Assembly: GCA_964017195.1 (NCBI GenBank)
Contig: OZ024889.1
Span: forward strand, 68,148,358-68,212,357
Direction: 5' to 3'
Length of the DNA stretch: 64,000 nucleotides
Source: Siderastrea radians
Taxonomy: Eukaryota > Cnidaria > Anthozoa > Scleractinia > Rhizangiidae
Positions 21,180 to 30,975 of the stretch are shown here, in pieces. Made by a program: the position numbers and the translations under genes. How positions within the stretch are numbered: the stretch's first letter is position 1; the number at the start of each line of letters is the position of its first letter. Below the pieces are notes generated by a model. It was not told the origin of the DNA. It saw only the letters and a program-made list of their open reading frames with translations, and did no database searches.

Positions 21180-21850
21180 TGAGCGACCACTGCATGGATT
21201 TGGTCTAGCAGCTGCAAACATTTCCACTCTGATCAAGCAGGCGGAAATTAAACCAGCTGTGAATTCAAGGCAAATAAATGTAACTGTAATCGATTTTTTT
21301 AAATAATACCGTGCAACAAGCCCACAAACAGCAAGATCTCATCGTATTCTAGTCCTGTAATAAAGTAACATTCGACTAACTCATCGCAATTTACGTGTTC
21401 GTTGTCCAAAGTAGGAAAATAAGGCAGTAGAACCCCAGCACATCCCTTTATAATTACGATGAAAACCAAGTATAATATCACAAGCGATGGAGGCCCTGTT
21501 CCTACCATCGTGATTTCACTGCTTTTGCCTATGTAGTTATTTTTCAGCAGCTTACAAAATGAGCGGGAGAAAGGTTGTGCCAGAAAAGCGAAGACACATG
21601 ACAAGAAAAGTTGTGGGAAGAAAATTGAAGTTGTGCCAGAAAAAGATCATGATAAATAATTGAATTCGTGCTGAAAAAAAAAAATGCGTCAAAAAAAATT
21701 TTGCCGAAAAATTAGTCATGCCAAAAACCTGAGGTCGTGTTAAAGGACAAATGAAGTCGTGCTAAATAACCTAGTAATCGTTCTAGAAAAACAGAGGAGA
21801 TGAAAAGGAAATTTTGAATACAAAAATCAGTGGTCCTAAGTAGGCTCCAA
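21180..21850. other. Spacer with GTCGTGCC array
   Basis: Repeat-unit spacer between a group B relic and the next group A gene, matching 15000-15680 and 54560-55200. The degenerate GTCGTG array is at 21545-21770. No gene; the minus-strand 101-codon frame at 21299-21604 shifts in each paralogue. Confidence 0.6.
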
Positions 21851-22106
21851 GTAAATTTATATACATTTAGGTATTTTGAAATGATGTGAACAAACAGGTA
21901 TTGATAATTAATACCTGCTGTTGCGCATTATTATAAATCCGGTTGAATGGCTATGATTGGCTCAGAACTGCCACGGTATAAACGTCCCTTCTGAGTCATG
22001 AATCGTATCACAAATGCACAACTCCATTTCCGCATCGAGTTACCACGCGTCCTTTACTCACTCACATAGAAGGGAAAACAGTCATTGTTGAGTTAACAAC
22101 TAAGAA
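21850..22106 (+). promoter_or_regulatory. Group A proximal promoter with TATAAA
   Basis: The stretch is shared with 30776-30975, 36395-36641, 55200-55441, 9478-9722 and 15685-16435. It has TTATTATAAATCC (21928-21940), an inverted CCAAT-like GATTGGCTCAG and a TATAAA at 21977-21982, 125 bp before the ATG. Copies at 9592 and 16309 have TCTAAA here. In the copy at 55330 the box is deleted. This box is the best core-promoter candidate. Confidence 0.55.
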
Positions 22107-23114
22107 ATGACAAACATTTCAGCGGCCAATTTGAGTTCGAACAATACGTCTTCTTCACCTGCCGAGGATCTTGCGTCCAAAGCAGAAGGCATCGCCTTGT
22201 GCAGCGCTTTTGCGTTAGAAGCCGTCTTTATCGTCGTAGGAAACTTGCTCGCAATTGTTCTCTCTGCAGTTAACAAGAATCTTCGGAAGAAAAGTTTATT
22301 CCTTGTCATCAACATGGCATTTGCTGACCTGATGTTAGGAACTGCGGTTTTACCTCTTTATATTTATCACCTCGGTGACCATTATTGGATGTGGACATCA
22401 AGTTTGTACACGTCTTTATACACTTCCTTGCTGGTCATTCAAATCATATTCTTACAAGTCTCGCTATTTTCCGCCGCTCTGATATCCGTTGAGAGATTTT
22501 ACGCCATCTATTATCCCCTAAAGCACCGAACGCTGTCAAAACGAGCATACCGCGTTGTTATTTTCATGGCTTGGGTTTTAAGTGTCGTAGTTTCCACAGT
22601 TTATCTGGTACTACCTTACAAAGATGTTATTTATTTTGTCCTGTTGTTATTAGCGTTGTTGCTACTATTCATCGTGTGCGCACTTAACATTGCTATTTGG
22701 AGAAAGTTTCAACGAGGGCGTTTCGCTTCGCAACAGCAGAGCAGGTCCTCGCAAAACAAACGCCTGACAAAAACCTTGCTGCTTGTATCTACTGTTGCCG
22801 TACTGTCATGGCTCCCTATCATCATAATGCTTCCTATCCGAATTTACGAGGATTTTATACCTTACAATATTTATCAAACTTGTATCATTTTATGTTTTTC
22901 CAACTCCTTTTTCAACCCAGTCATTTATGCGTTCCGAATTCGTGAGTTTAGACAAGGGCTGAGTTTTTGTGGGTTCAGAAGGCAGGCAGTGGTAGACATG
23001 GAAGGGAATGAAAGAAGAGATAACAGGGCCATGACACTGCTAACAACATTAACAGCCGATGTCAGTAATCACCAGTTGCTGTGCAACCAGCAAACTATGG
23101 ACACCAACTTGTGA
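22107..23114 (+). CDS. Class A GPCR (group A), intact, 335 aa
   Basis: This is a single-exon seven-TM receptor and the best complete copy of the recently amplified group A line. The N-terminus has glycosylation sites NIS, NLS and NNTS. Motifs are GN in TM1, INMAFADL in TM2, ERFYAIYYPLKHR after TM3 (Trp of the usual YWP is Tyr), AWVLS in TM4, SWLP in TM6 and NSFFNPVIYAFR in TM7, with helix 8 EFRQGL and the C-terminus MDTNL. There is no TM3/ECL2 disulfide Cys pair and no TM5 proline, as in MECA-type receptors. It has a promoter with TATAAA and follows directly on the GTCGTG array. Expected at the plasma membrane; ligand unknown. Near-identity with the 30976 gene implies recent duplication or gene conversion. 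Confidence 0.93.
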   Translation: MTNISAANLSSNNTSSSPAEDLASKAEGIALCSAFALEAVFIVVGNLLAIVLSAVNKNLRKKSLFLVINMAFADLMLGTAVLPLYIYHLGDHYWMWTSSLYTSLYTSLLVIQIIFLQVSLFSAALISVERFYAIYYPLKHRTLSKRAYRVVIFMAWVLSVVVSTVYLVLPYKDVIYFVLLLLALLLLFIVCALNIAIWRKFQRGRFASQQQSRSSQNKRLTKTLLLVSTVAVLSWLPIIIMLPIRIYEDFIPYNIYQTCIILCFSNSFFNPVIYAFRIREFRQGLSFCGFRRQAVVDMEGNERRDNRAMTLLTTLTADVSNHQLLCNQQTMDTNL

Positions 23115-23140
23115 TAACTACAGTGTGCTATCAAGTAATA

Positions 23141-23709
23141 CTTTTGGCCGCTAAAGGCACCGAAGTCTGTCATTCCGAACATGGCGTATTACTATATTTT
23201 GATGTTGTGAACACGGTTCCTCTTTCTTTGCTGCGTTAAATGTCTTAATTTCAAGCAAACATGCAATTTATGCTTTTGTATCATACCATTTTGCTCTACT
23301 ATCGGCTGGTAACGTCTGTATTCGGTTTCAACACGGAAGTATCGCTTCACAAAGCAAAGCAGACCCTGACAAAACCAACGCTTGATAAAACCTCTCTGTT
23401 GGTATCGATTGTTCCTTTACCGTATCAGGGCGTCTGTTAATATTAGTGAATTATCTACGCTTTTTGTCAATAAAGGTTAACCGACAACATCAAGTTTACA
23501 TTGCAGCTGTTTCACAATATTCCAACTCGTTTTTCCGAGTTCAGACACGTGCTACTTTGTTGCCGTTTTGGAAGGTTATCAGTGTTGAATAAAGGAGAGA
23601 TAACAGGACTGCCACTTTGACACCGGCGGTACAGCTACCAACATAACTAACTGACCCCAGTCGTTCAAGCAAGGCTTACGAGCTGGAAGTTACGGACACC
23701 AAATTATGA
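23141..23709 (+). pseudogene. GPCR group D relic, block copy 2
   Basis: This relic is 27 bp after the stop of the receptor at 22107 and is near-identical to 19690-20241 and 31974-32542. It retains CAGCTGTTTCACAATATTCC, which copy 1 lost. No open frame. Confidence 0.75.
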
Positions 23710-23939
23710 GAAACCACAGAATAACCAAACTTGAGCATCTATCGACCATTCTTAGCTTGAAATCTGTTTACAACGTAAGTAATGCTAATATAAGGCGCCA
23801 GTAAATTCTTTCCTAACTAACACTTTCAGAATAGTTCAGAATATTTCCTCGTTTTGTAAAATAAACATGTGGTACTCAAACTAAACACTTTTATTCTGAG
23901 GCAAGCAAGAATTAGAATTCATTGAGATTGAGGATTAAT

Positions 23940-24511
23940 CTCGCCATCTGTATTCTCGACATCTGTATTCTCGACATCTGTATTAAAGCTCGACATCCTT
24001 AGGCTATTTTATAAGGCAAACAACGACAGCCTGCCCGAGCCTCTGATGAAATCGATACTAGACAACTCCAGTCACGGCTATTCGCTCCGAGGAAAACAAC
24101 TATCTTCGATACCAAGATTCAACTCGCGATTCATGAAGGATTCACTCAGATACAAGGGATCTGTACTTTGGAACATTGTTAAATACCACAATCAACAGAA
24201 GAGTTTTTCAAGTTTTTTAGAGCTAAGAAAGCATGTTGTAAATAGAGCATATTTTAAAGATTTTAATTTTAAGGCCCTGTCGGCTTCAACAACCCGCCAC
24301 AGACATAGTGATTTTATATATAATTAGCTTTTAGTTAGTTTTAATCATCTAGTATAGTAACAGTTCTAGTTAGTAATTAATTAAATAATTAATTTTACTG
24401 TAAACATAAGAATTGTAATTTTAGATATTTTAATTGTAATTTTAATCTTAAATTTAAATACACGACCCCACAAGCTTTTAGCTTTTATTATTATCGTGTT
24501 AAAATAAAGTT

Positions 24512-24544
<33 letters not shown>
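23940..24544 (+). mobile_element. 5'-truncated LINE with (TATC)8 tail
   Basis: At 20466 the host sequence reads GAGGATTAATCAGATTTTAAG. Here 605 bp are inserted between GATTAATC and AGATTTTAAG. The insert starts with three copies of a 15-bp CATCTGTATTCTCGA word (23942-23985), codes a LINE C-terminus (24046-24327 and upstream from about 23986), has an AATAAAG near the end, and finishes with eight TATC units (24513-24544). Microsatellite tails are usual for L2/CR1/RTE-type LINEs. Present in block copy 2 only, so it came after the duplication. Confidence 0.88.
23986..24327 (+). CDS. LINE reverse transcriptase C-terminal fragment
   Basis: The frame reads LDILRLFYKANNDSLPEPL, then YSLRGKQLSSIPRFNSRF, then LRYKGSVLWNIV, the usual post-RT tail of cnidarian LINEs, with a stop at 24325-24327. 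No catalytic residues are present. The same protein tail in another copy is coded on the minus strand at 59554-59760 (LASLRGSVLWNLV). It is non-functional by itself. Confidence 0.8.
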   Translation, partial: KLDILRLFYKANNDSLPEPLMKSILDNSSHGYSLRGKQLSSIPRFNSRFMKDSLRYKGSVLWNIVKYHNQQKSFSSFLELRKHVVNRAYFKDFNFKALSASTTRHRHSDFIYN

Positions 24545-24577
24545 AGATTTTAAGAGCAGATTCCATGTGCTGTGACT

Positions 24578-25095
24578 GATTGGCCGCCAAAGCATCGAAC
24601 ATTGTTAACGCGAACGTATGTGTTGTAATTTTTCTAGTGTGGACTTTAGTTATCCTTGTGGGCATGATTATCCACTTTTGCGTAGGGCTATATGCTTTTT
24701 ACCTTCAAATCTGATTTTACTTGATTCTAATACTCATCGAAGGCGGGTGTAACATTATTATTTGGAGAACTTTTCAACGCCAAAGTATCGCTTTGCAACA
24801 GCAAAACAGAGTTTTACAAAACCAACGTATGACGAAAACCCTGCTGCTCGTGCCGACGGTCGCTTTACTTTCCTGGCTGCCTTTAACAATTTGCTTTTTG
24901 TTAACTAGGGTTATTGAAGTGCCGATGCCTTTTCACATTTTTCTGATAGCTGTCTTTCTATGTTATTCCAACTCGTTTTTCAATCCCCTCGTGTGTGCAT
25001 TAAGAATTCCTGAGTTTAGACAAGCGTTGGTTTTATGGTATTTTAGAAGGCAAGAAGCGATGGACATGCAACGTAACGAAAGGAGAGTTAAGAGG
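24578..25095 (+). pseudogene. GPCR group B relic, block copy 2
   Basis: The same relic as 20516-21054, with the shared TGA (24711-24713) and an extra 1-bp deletion (GAACGTATGTG, near 24615). The open part is 24721-25107. At about 25092 (GAGAGTTAA|GAGGCTG) it departs from the paralogues (GAGAGTTAACATGGCTG). This marks the left edge of about 5.7 kb of sequence not found in the other blocks. Confidence 0.85.
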
Positions 25096-25257
25096 CTGTC
25101 TCCTTAAGAGTGTTCCACTCGATCTCGGACTCAAAAATAGATTTCCTTCAAATTTCTACCACAAATACTACTATCTATCCCTACTACTAAAATGCAATTG
25201 AAATGATCCAAGAGTTTATTTTGCTCCCGTTTTGAGGATTTGATTGTCAGTATAGCG

Positions 25258-25773
25258 TAATGCGCCGATCAATTCGAAACTTCAACATCCACCCCGGGCA
25301 TACCCCGGGCATTTGACTGTGCATCGTGTCCGGGGAGGGGGGAATTTGAACGTTGCGTTGGAAGGGTGGGGAATTTGAACCGGATTTATCTCTTGTTCTG
25401 ACGTAATACACCGGTGAGTTTTTTCAGTTTTTGCAGGGTCTGACGGATTTACAAGATAGAATGTCGCCTTTGCTAGTGAATAACTCTCTCAAAAGGGTCT
25501 TTAAAAGAAGTTTAAAGGTGTCATTACGGCCTATCTCCCTCTGGAAGGCGTGTTACGTGTTTGATTGAAGACGAAATTTGTCTTTGAAGAGAGGTAGTTC
25601 AGTACTAATTGGTGGGGCATTTGAACGGCTTTTTTGCCCCGACGGGAGGGAATTTGAACAAGCCAAACTTCAAAAGTTCAAATGCCCGGGGGGTTGCCCG
25701 GGGGGTTGCCCGGGGGGTTGCCCGGGGGGTTGCCCGGGGGGGATGTTGAACTTTCGAATTGATCGGCGCATAA
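25258..25773. mobile_element. GC-rich MITE with TAA target duplication
   Basis: The element 25261-25770 is flanked by TAA on both sides. The ends TGCGCCGATCAATTCGAA and TTCGAATTGATCGGCGCA are inverted copies, extending inward through (C/A)TTCAACATCC.CCCCGGGCA. GGGAATTTGAAC recurs four times inside (25349, 25370, 25613 as a variant, 25648). A 3-bp TWA target is typical of PIF/Harbinger elements. No transposase is present. Confidence 0.82.
25684..25743. repeat. 12-bp GCCCGGGGGGTT minisatellite, 5 copies
   Basis: Five units occupy 25684-25743 inside the right part of the MITE. The (CCCGGGGGG)n runs are self-complementary and G-rich, so G-quadruplex or hairpin formation is possible. A 67-codon frame translating it as Pro-Gly-Gly-Cys repeats is not a credible gene. 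Confidence 0.9.
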
Positions 25774-27019
25774 GTGACTAAAATTTGGTTATTTTGGGCG
25801 CCATAGTACGGGGTTTTTCAATTATCGTTTAAAAAGACTTCGCACCATCACAACCTTCAAATTTACACCTATTTGATAGCTTATTACTTCTTTTTACCGC
25901 TCCTGTGTCATTTGGACATTTTCCCGATCGAAATCGTATGAAACTGAAAATGATAAATGCACTAATTTAATAAGTCACTCGAACTGGATGAAATAGTGCG
26001 TGTGAAACATGCCAAAATTCTCAATTGAGGCACTTAGGCCAGACATAAAAACCCGTTCTAGGCATAGACTAACCACTGTTTCTTAGAATTATGCAATAAA
26101 ACTTGCGGCAGAATGCGATTCTGAAAAATTGTGTCGAAGTTTAGTAAGCCATTTTCGCCAATGGTGTCTTGCGTGACGTAGACTCCTATTCCAGCCGGAA
26201 GACTTGTTGTCTCATTATGGTCGCTTAATTTGTCAACAATTCTACCCAAATGAAGGGAAATCTGATTACATTTCTACATACTGATGGCCTGTTCTTTCTC
26301 ATGTTGCTATATCAACATGGTATTCTTACGCTCCTGGACCTGAGAAATCACCTCATTTGACGCCTACCTTGTTATTTAAAACTCTCTCCGTCGAATTAAC
26401 GCTTTGGCGGTTCATAAAATGTGCAACGTACAGTCTTTTTGTTCATCACAAGACACGAAGACGACACAGTAGAGATTTACAAGGGAGGTACCGAGATCCA
26501 GTCGCTATATTTCTGGAGAACAACCGACGAATTAAATGTTTCACGACTTGTGTTGCAAAATACAAACAGGCCAGTAAAAATCGCATTTCCGGACTGCGGA
26601 CAACGGACTTCGGATTATGGAATACAAACTTGGAACATGGGACTGAGTGTATAGCGTACTAGCGTAAATATTACTCTGTTACAATCGATTTTACTCAACG
26701 TTTTCAATCTGTGAACTTAGCAACGTCATTCCGCCAGTTTGGAATTGATATGAGAATGGAAAAAAGTGTGAGCTATTGTTTTCAAAACTTTTTCTGGAAA
26801 ATCGAATAATTTCGCAGATCAGTGGTCTCGAGCAGTACAAACTTTGTGGTTCTCAGGGTGCAAGCGTTATGCTTTTCGAGTCAATTCGTCCGGCAGTATT
26901 AGTACGAATCATTCAAGCTAGCGAGAATTTCATATTGTGGAACCGAGTGAGTATATAAAAAGTGTATTCTAGTTAACTCAAAGTCCATATTGAGTGGTCC
27001 GCACGCGAAATCTCCGTCT

Positions 27020-28815
27020 GCCTCGAGGAATGCAGTAAGCTGATGCAAAAAGCACAGACGCAAAACGTATCCCATATGACCGAAACTGCACAACCGAAAA
27101 CAGCCCGTGATTTCTTGCGAGCTGGTAAGGCGAAACGGAGAAACTGGCCAACTGCAAACTAGGGAATAAGCTTAAAAATTAGGGAGGTTCGCGCACAAGC
27201 AAAGAGCCTTATTCGCTTGCCAGGCAACTACATTACACGACAACATCTCGAAGAAAAAAGGAAAGCTTTGATGAACACTGACCTAAGTCATTGCCGCATG
27301 TGGATAAGTTATTAACATCATTTGGATACTGCTTCGCATCTGCATCTGTTAACACATACCCCCCCCTTTCAGGGCCACTCTCTTGTAGACTTTAAAAGGA
27401 ACGAGTCGCTAAATAAGTGATTCAGCCGTCCTGACCTCTGTCTTCATTTGGGGTTCCTTTTACTGGAGCTGGTTTCAGTTAGTCAAGCAAAGTTATTTCC
27501 TTTCTACGACGTATGGAGCTTGGAGCATCGCAGGGTAGAACAGCTCAAGTGGTTTCCGGGACCTAGTGGCTCCTCCCTGTGCGAGCTTCCGTCTACCCCA
27601 CCCTTCCTAAACTAAGTGCAGTTTGTGCGTCTAAAATGTGACTTTAAACCTTTTGTCGTACTACAACTTGAAGTGCTGTAATTTTCGTTCATGCGATCAG
27701 CATGAACACTTTAGAACATATATTCTGAAGGATGAGGGAGGGTGAAAAAGGACAAATATTAAACTATAAATTAATTTTGAATCCTGACCACAAGACCACG
27801 GCAAAGTTTCACATGGGAGAAAGGCTGACCCAGATCAAGGTCAAGCAAATAGCATACGTAATGCACGAAATGAAAGAAACGAAAGGCTATTTGAAAGAAA
27901 AGAATGGCTCACGAAGACCCAGATTACCAGCTTCTTTTCACGCTTAGCTTCACGACAGAAGTCCCGCAGCCAGGATGCTAGCACTGCATCAGCGCGGCCA
28001 GAAGAAGAAGAAAATCAAGATATTGAGGCCGTTAATTCTGGTATGAGACCGCTGCGCTTTGGTGGACGATATAAATGAAGAAATCGGGCCCACAAATCCA
28101 TAGTTTTGACGCCTATGATTTTTGTGATTTTTTCGAAATATTGTAGCAAAACGAAATCCAAGAGTCCATCAACCCCATCCCTTGTATCACGTTGGTGGAA
28201 TGAGATTGCTTGTACGTATGAGGGTTAACGCCGATAGAAGAAAATAGCCTAGAGGAATGCAGGAAGCTGAAGCAAAAATCGCAGACCCAAAACATATCCC
28301 ATATTACAGAAACAACACAAGCGAAAACAGCCTGCTATTTCTTGCTGGTTGGGCGAAACGGACGGGCACAAATGGAATGAGCTTGAAAATTACAAGTAAA
28401 GGATAAGGGAGGCTCGCGCACAAGCAAAGAGCCTCTTTCGCATGTCAGGCAGGCATCGATATTTCGCAAAAAAATCTCGAAGAACAAAAAAGAAAAAGGT
28501 TTAGTGAATACTGACCTTAATCATTGATGCTCGTGGATGAATTATTAACGTCATCTGGATATTGCGTCGCATCATATCTGCGCCTACCAGGACATAACTT
28601 TACTCCGCTCCTCCCCCCCCCCCCCCACCACCCCTTTTCATGGCCACTCCCTTATTGACTTTGAAAGGGGAAAGCCGCTGGATGAGGAACCTTTGTTCGT
28701 GCAATCAGCATAAACCATTTAGAAAATACATTCTTAGGGTGGGGGAGGGTAGAAAAAAAATTTTAAATATAAATTAATTTTGTATCCCGACCGCGAGAAA
28801 TGACAACCCTCTGTG
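27020..28815 (+). repeat. Direct duplication inside the inverted-repeat element
   Basis: Copy 1 is 27020-27350 plus 27360-27430 and 27680-27800. Copy 2 is 28245-28560 plus 28610-28680 and 28690-28800; copy 2 lacks the equivalent of 27430-27680. Landmarks are GAGGAATGCAG.AAGCTGA.GCAAAAA, CGCGCACAAGCAAAGAGCCT and TATAAATTAATTTTG. Both start with an open stretch reading LEECxKLxQKxQTQNxSHxTET, which looks like a diverged exon copied twice. Confidence 0.6.
27900..28045 (+). pseudogene. Exon-like fragment, unknown protein
   Basis: In one frame the sequence reads EWLTKTQITSFFSRLASRQK, then a Ser/Ala-rich stretch and an acidic RPEEEENQDIE run, and ends at a plausible splice donor (TCTG|GTATGAG, about 28042). 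KTQITSFF resembles the short N-terminal motifs of hAT-type and other transposase-like proteins and is PIP-box-like, but this is weak. I cannot name the protein. It lies between the arms of the inverted-repeat element. Confidence 0.3.
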
Positions 28816-29634
28816 ACAAGCCTCTCCTTAGACGGTGATTTTAAATATATATCCCAAAGCTCTTGCCGTATTAGCTGCTTGCTGTCATTGTTATTTTTAA
28901 GTTAAAAATAAAATGTTGTTGACGAACATTTGTATATCGCGTTACCTTTCACAGTGTAACGCAACTCCCAGGTTGAGGTTGAAATCGTTTTCCTTTCTGG
29001 TTCGTTTCCCCTAAAGACTCACAGCGACTGGAACTGGTGAATTTAAAGTATAGCTGAAAGTACTATAGAGATTATAGCTTCCTCGAGTTATCTCATGACC
29101 AAGAGAAAAAGACTTTTTCATCACCTCTATAATGAAACCGCCGAATCCTTTGCCGGAGGGGAGAGTTATTTATCGAACAAAGTGAGTGGCAAATAAAGTA
29201 GCTGCAGTATTTTTTTGAGGTTTTGGACCTCCAGAATCGGTTTCATAGCAAAAACAGGGAAAGTACTCTGTATAATTTTTTGAACCACGATCGACATCTC
29301 TTTAATTAGGCGGATATATATAAGAACACTTGAATGGAAATTCATGTCACGCAAGACACCATTGGCGAAAATGGCTTCCTAAACTTCGAAACAATTACTC
29401 AGAATCTCACTCTGCCGCCAATTTTATTGTATAATTCTAGGAAATAGTGCTTAGTCTATGCCTAAAACGGGTATTTACGTCTGGCCTAAGTGCCTCAATT
29501 GAGAATTTTGGCATATTTCAAACGCACTATTTCGTCCAGTTCGAGTGACTTATTAAATTAGTTCATTTATCATTTTCAGTTTCATACGATTTCGATCGGG
29601 AAAATGTCCAAATGACAAGTTTTAGGTTTTCAGG

Positions 29635-30545
29635 TTTTAGGTTTTCAGATTTTATCAAGAATAACACAGATGGCTCCCGTACAGAAAAAAGTAGTTTATG
29701 ACTATCATTTTGCTAAAAGAACCAAGCCGTTCTTCATAACAGAGGAGGAGTTGTTAAATTTGGACTTCCACAGCTTGAAGAGTCGACTTCTGCTGGAGGT
29801 TCCGCACATAGCTAAATCAACATCAGCAAAGTCGCTTCGATTGACGAGAACCTGGAGGTTGATTACGATTTCGCTCTCCTTTTCCTTCAGCCGATCAATG
29901 TACTGCTGCTTTGAAAGGATTTCTTCCTCTGTTTTACTCACGTATCTCTGAAGAGGTGTTTGATGTTTATTGAGGTCTTGGGCTTTATTGGGGAGGGGGG
30001 GGGGGCGCCATTTGAACACTTCGTCTACCCCTTCGAGAGACTGATCGAGCTCAGTTTCTTGCTTCAAATCGTGAGATCTTCGGGCTTTTGATGCATATTC
30101 TAGTGAACCTTGTTTTTGTCGCTTAGCTTCGGGTTCATGTCCGCCCGTGTTTGTTTTCTGAGCAGTGAACTCTCTCGATGCAGAACGGGCTGTCGAGTCA
30201 ACTGACACCGAGGGGCTCTCGAACGAAAATGCATGTATGGTAATGTTTTTCTGTTTACCTATGATTTCCTTGATTTGGAAGCTGAAGTATAATTATAAGA
30301 GAGAGATCAACCTCCAGGTTCTCATCGCTTATGGTCAATTGAAGCGCCTTTGCTGATGTTGATTTTGCTATGTGCGGAACCTCCAGCAGAAGTCGACTCT
30401 TAAAGCTGTGGAAGTCCAAATTTAACAACTCCTCCTCTGTTATGAAGAACGGCGTGGTTCTTTTAGCAGAAAAATAGTCATAAACTACTTTTATCTGTAC
30501 GGGAGCCATCTGTGTTATTCTCGACAAAATCTGAAAACCTAAAAC
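29635..30545. repeat. Inverted repeat of a coding exon
   Basis: The arms 29635-29890 and 30285-30545 (inverted) carry the same coding start, MAPVQ.KVVYDY..AKRT.PFFITEEELL, once on the + strand (29670) and once on the - strand (30511). TTTTAGGTTTTCAGATTTT precedes both. This is an inverted duplication of a 5' exon rather than a transposon end, since the outer edges do not share a terminal motif. A G-run at 29991-30004 lies between the arms. Confidence 0.7.
29865..30511 (-). pseudogene. Hypothetical gene fragment, N-terminal part
   Basis: On the minus strand, ATG 30511 starts a frame (KVVYDYFSAKRT, FFITEEELLNLDF, LLLEVPHIAKSTSAKAL, then NLEVDLSL) that stops near 30255 right after a possible donor (AG|GTAAAC). 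A second open frame from about 30290 down to 29865 continues with a basic Lys/Arg/Gln-rich part, WRPPPLPNKAQDLN and a coiled-coil-like SKTEEEILSKQQYIDRLKEKE. A 1-bp shift or a tiny intron would join them. The first ~75 residues could be a ubiquitin-like or PB1-like fold, which is only a guess. I do not recognise the family. The antisense copy at 29670 cuts into its 3' side. Confidence 0.45.
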
Positions 30546-30775
30546 TTGCCAGCCGATCAAGAGATTATATGAGGAAAAGTACAATCGAAAACTCGAAAAC
30601 CTGCCAACCACGTGAACTCAACATGCAACTGTCGTTTGACAAACGTTGTTCGTTTTTCGCCCAAAACAGCGCATTTTCATTGGGCCAGACGAGACTGATG
30701 TCTGGGAAACTGTCACGTTTGAAAAGTAAACATACGCGAAAAAATCGTCACGCTTCAGGGTTGAACGAAAATGGT

Positions 30776-30975
30776 AGTAATACCTGCTATTGCGCATTAT
30801 TATAAATCCGGTCGAATGGCTATGATTGGCTCAGAACTGCCACGGTATAAACGTCCCTTCTGAGTCATGAATCGTATCACAAATGCACAACTCCATTTCC
30901 GCATCGAGTTACCACGCGTCCTTTACTCACTCACATAGAAGGGAAAACAGTCATTGTTGAGTTAACAACTAAGAA
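30776..30975 (+). promoter_or_regulatory. Group A proximal promoter, TATAAA at 30846
   Basis: From GTAATACCTGCTATTGCGCATTATTATAAATCC onward this equals the region before 22107. TATAAA is 30846-30851, 125 bp before the ATG. Unlike the other copies, it lacks the GTCGTG array and the TTTACATTTAGG part, because the sequence left of 30776 is foreign. If 30976 is expressed, these 200 bp would have to suffice. Confidence 0.5.

Larger units (their letters stand above)
25912..29614. mobile_element. 3.7-kb region bounded by ~270-bp inverted repeats
   Basis: The arms 25912-26180 and 29345-29614 are inverted copies starting GTCATTTGGACATTTTCCCGATCG, with CAATTGAGGCACTTAGGCCAGAC and GCCATTTTCGCCAATGGTGTCTTGCGTGAC further in. 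The size and layout fit a decayed DNA transposon. The interior contains a direct duplication (27020-27810 and 28245-28815) and exon-like fragments (27030-27160, 27900-28045). I found no clear target duplication: the right end abuts another inverted repeat (29616). Confidence 0.6.

Noticed and set aside
22100..22315. Antisense frames opposite group A/C N-termini (also 1854, 9771, 30969, 36635, 47200, 55435)
   Set aside because: They recur only because the sense gene is duplicated. They are shadows of TM1-TM2 on the other strand.
25578..25781. 67-codon frame with Pro-Gly-Gly-Cys repeats
   Set aside because: Produced by the 12-bp GC array within a MITE.
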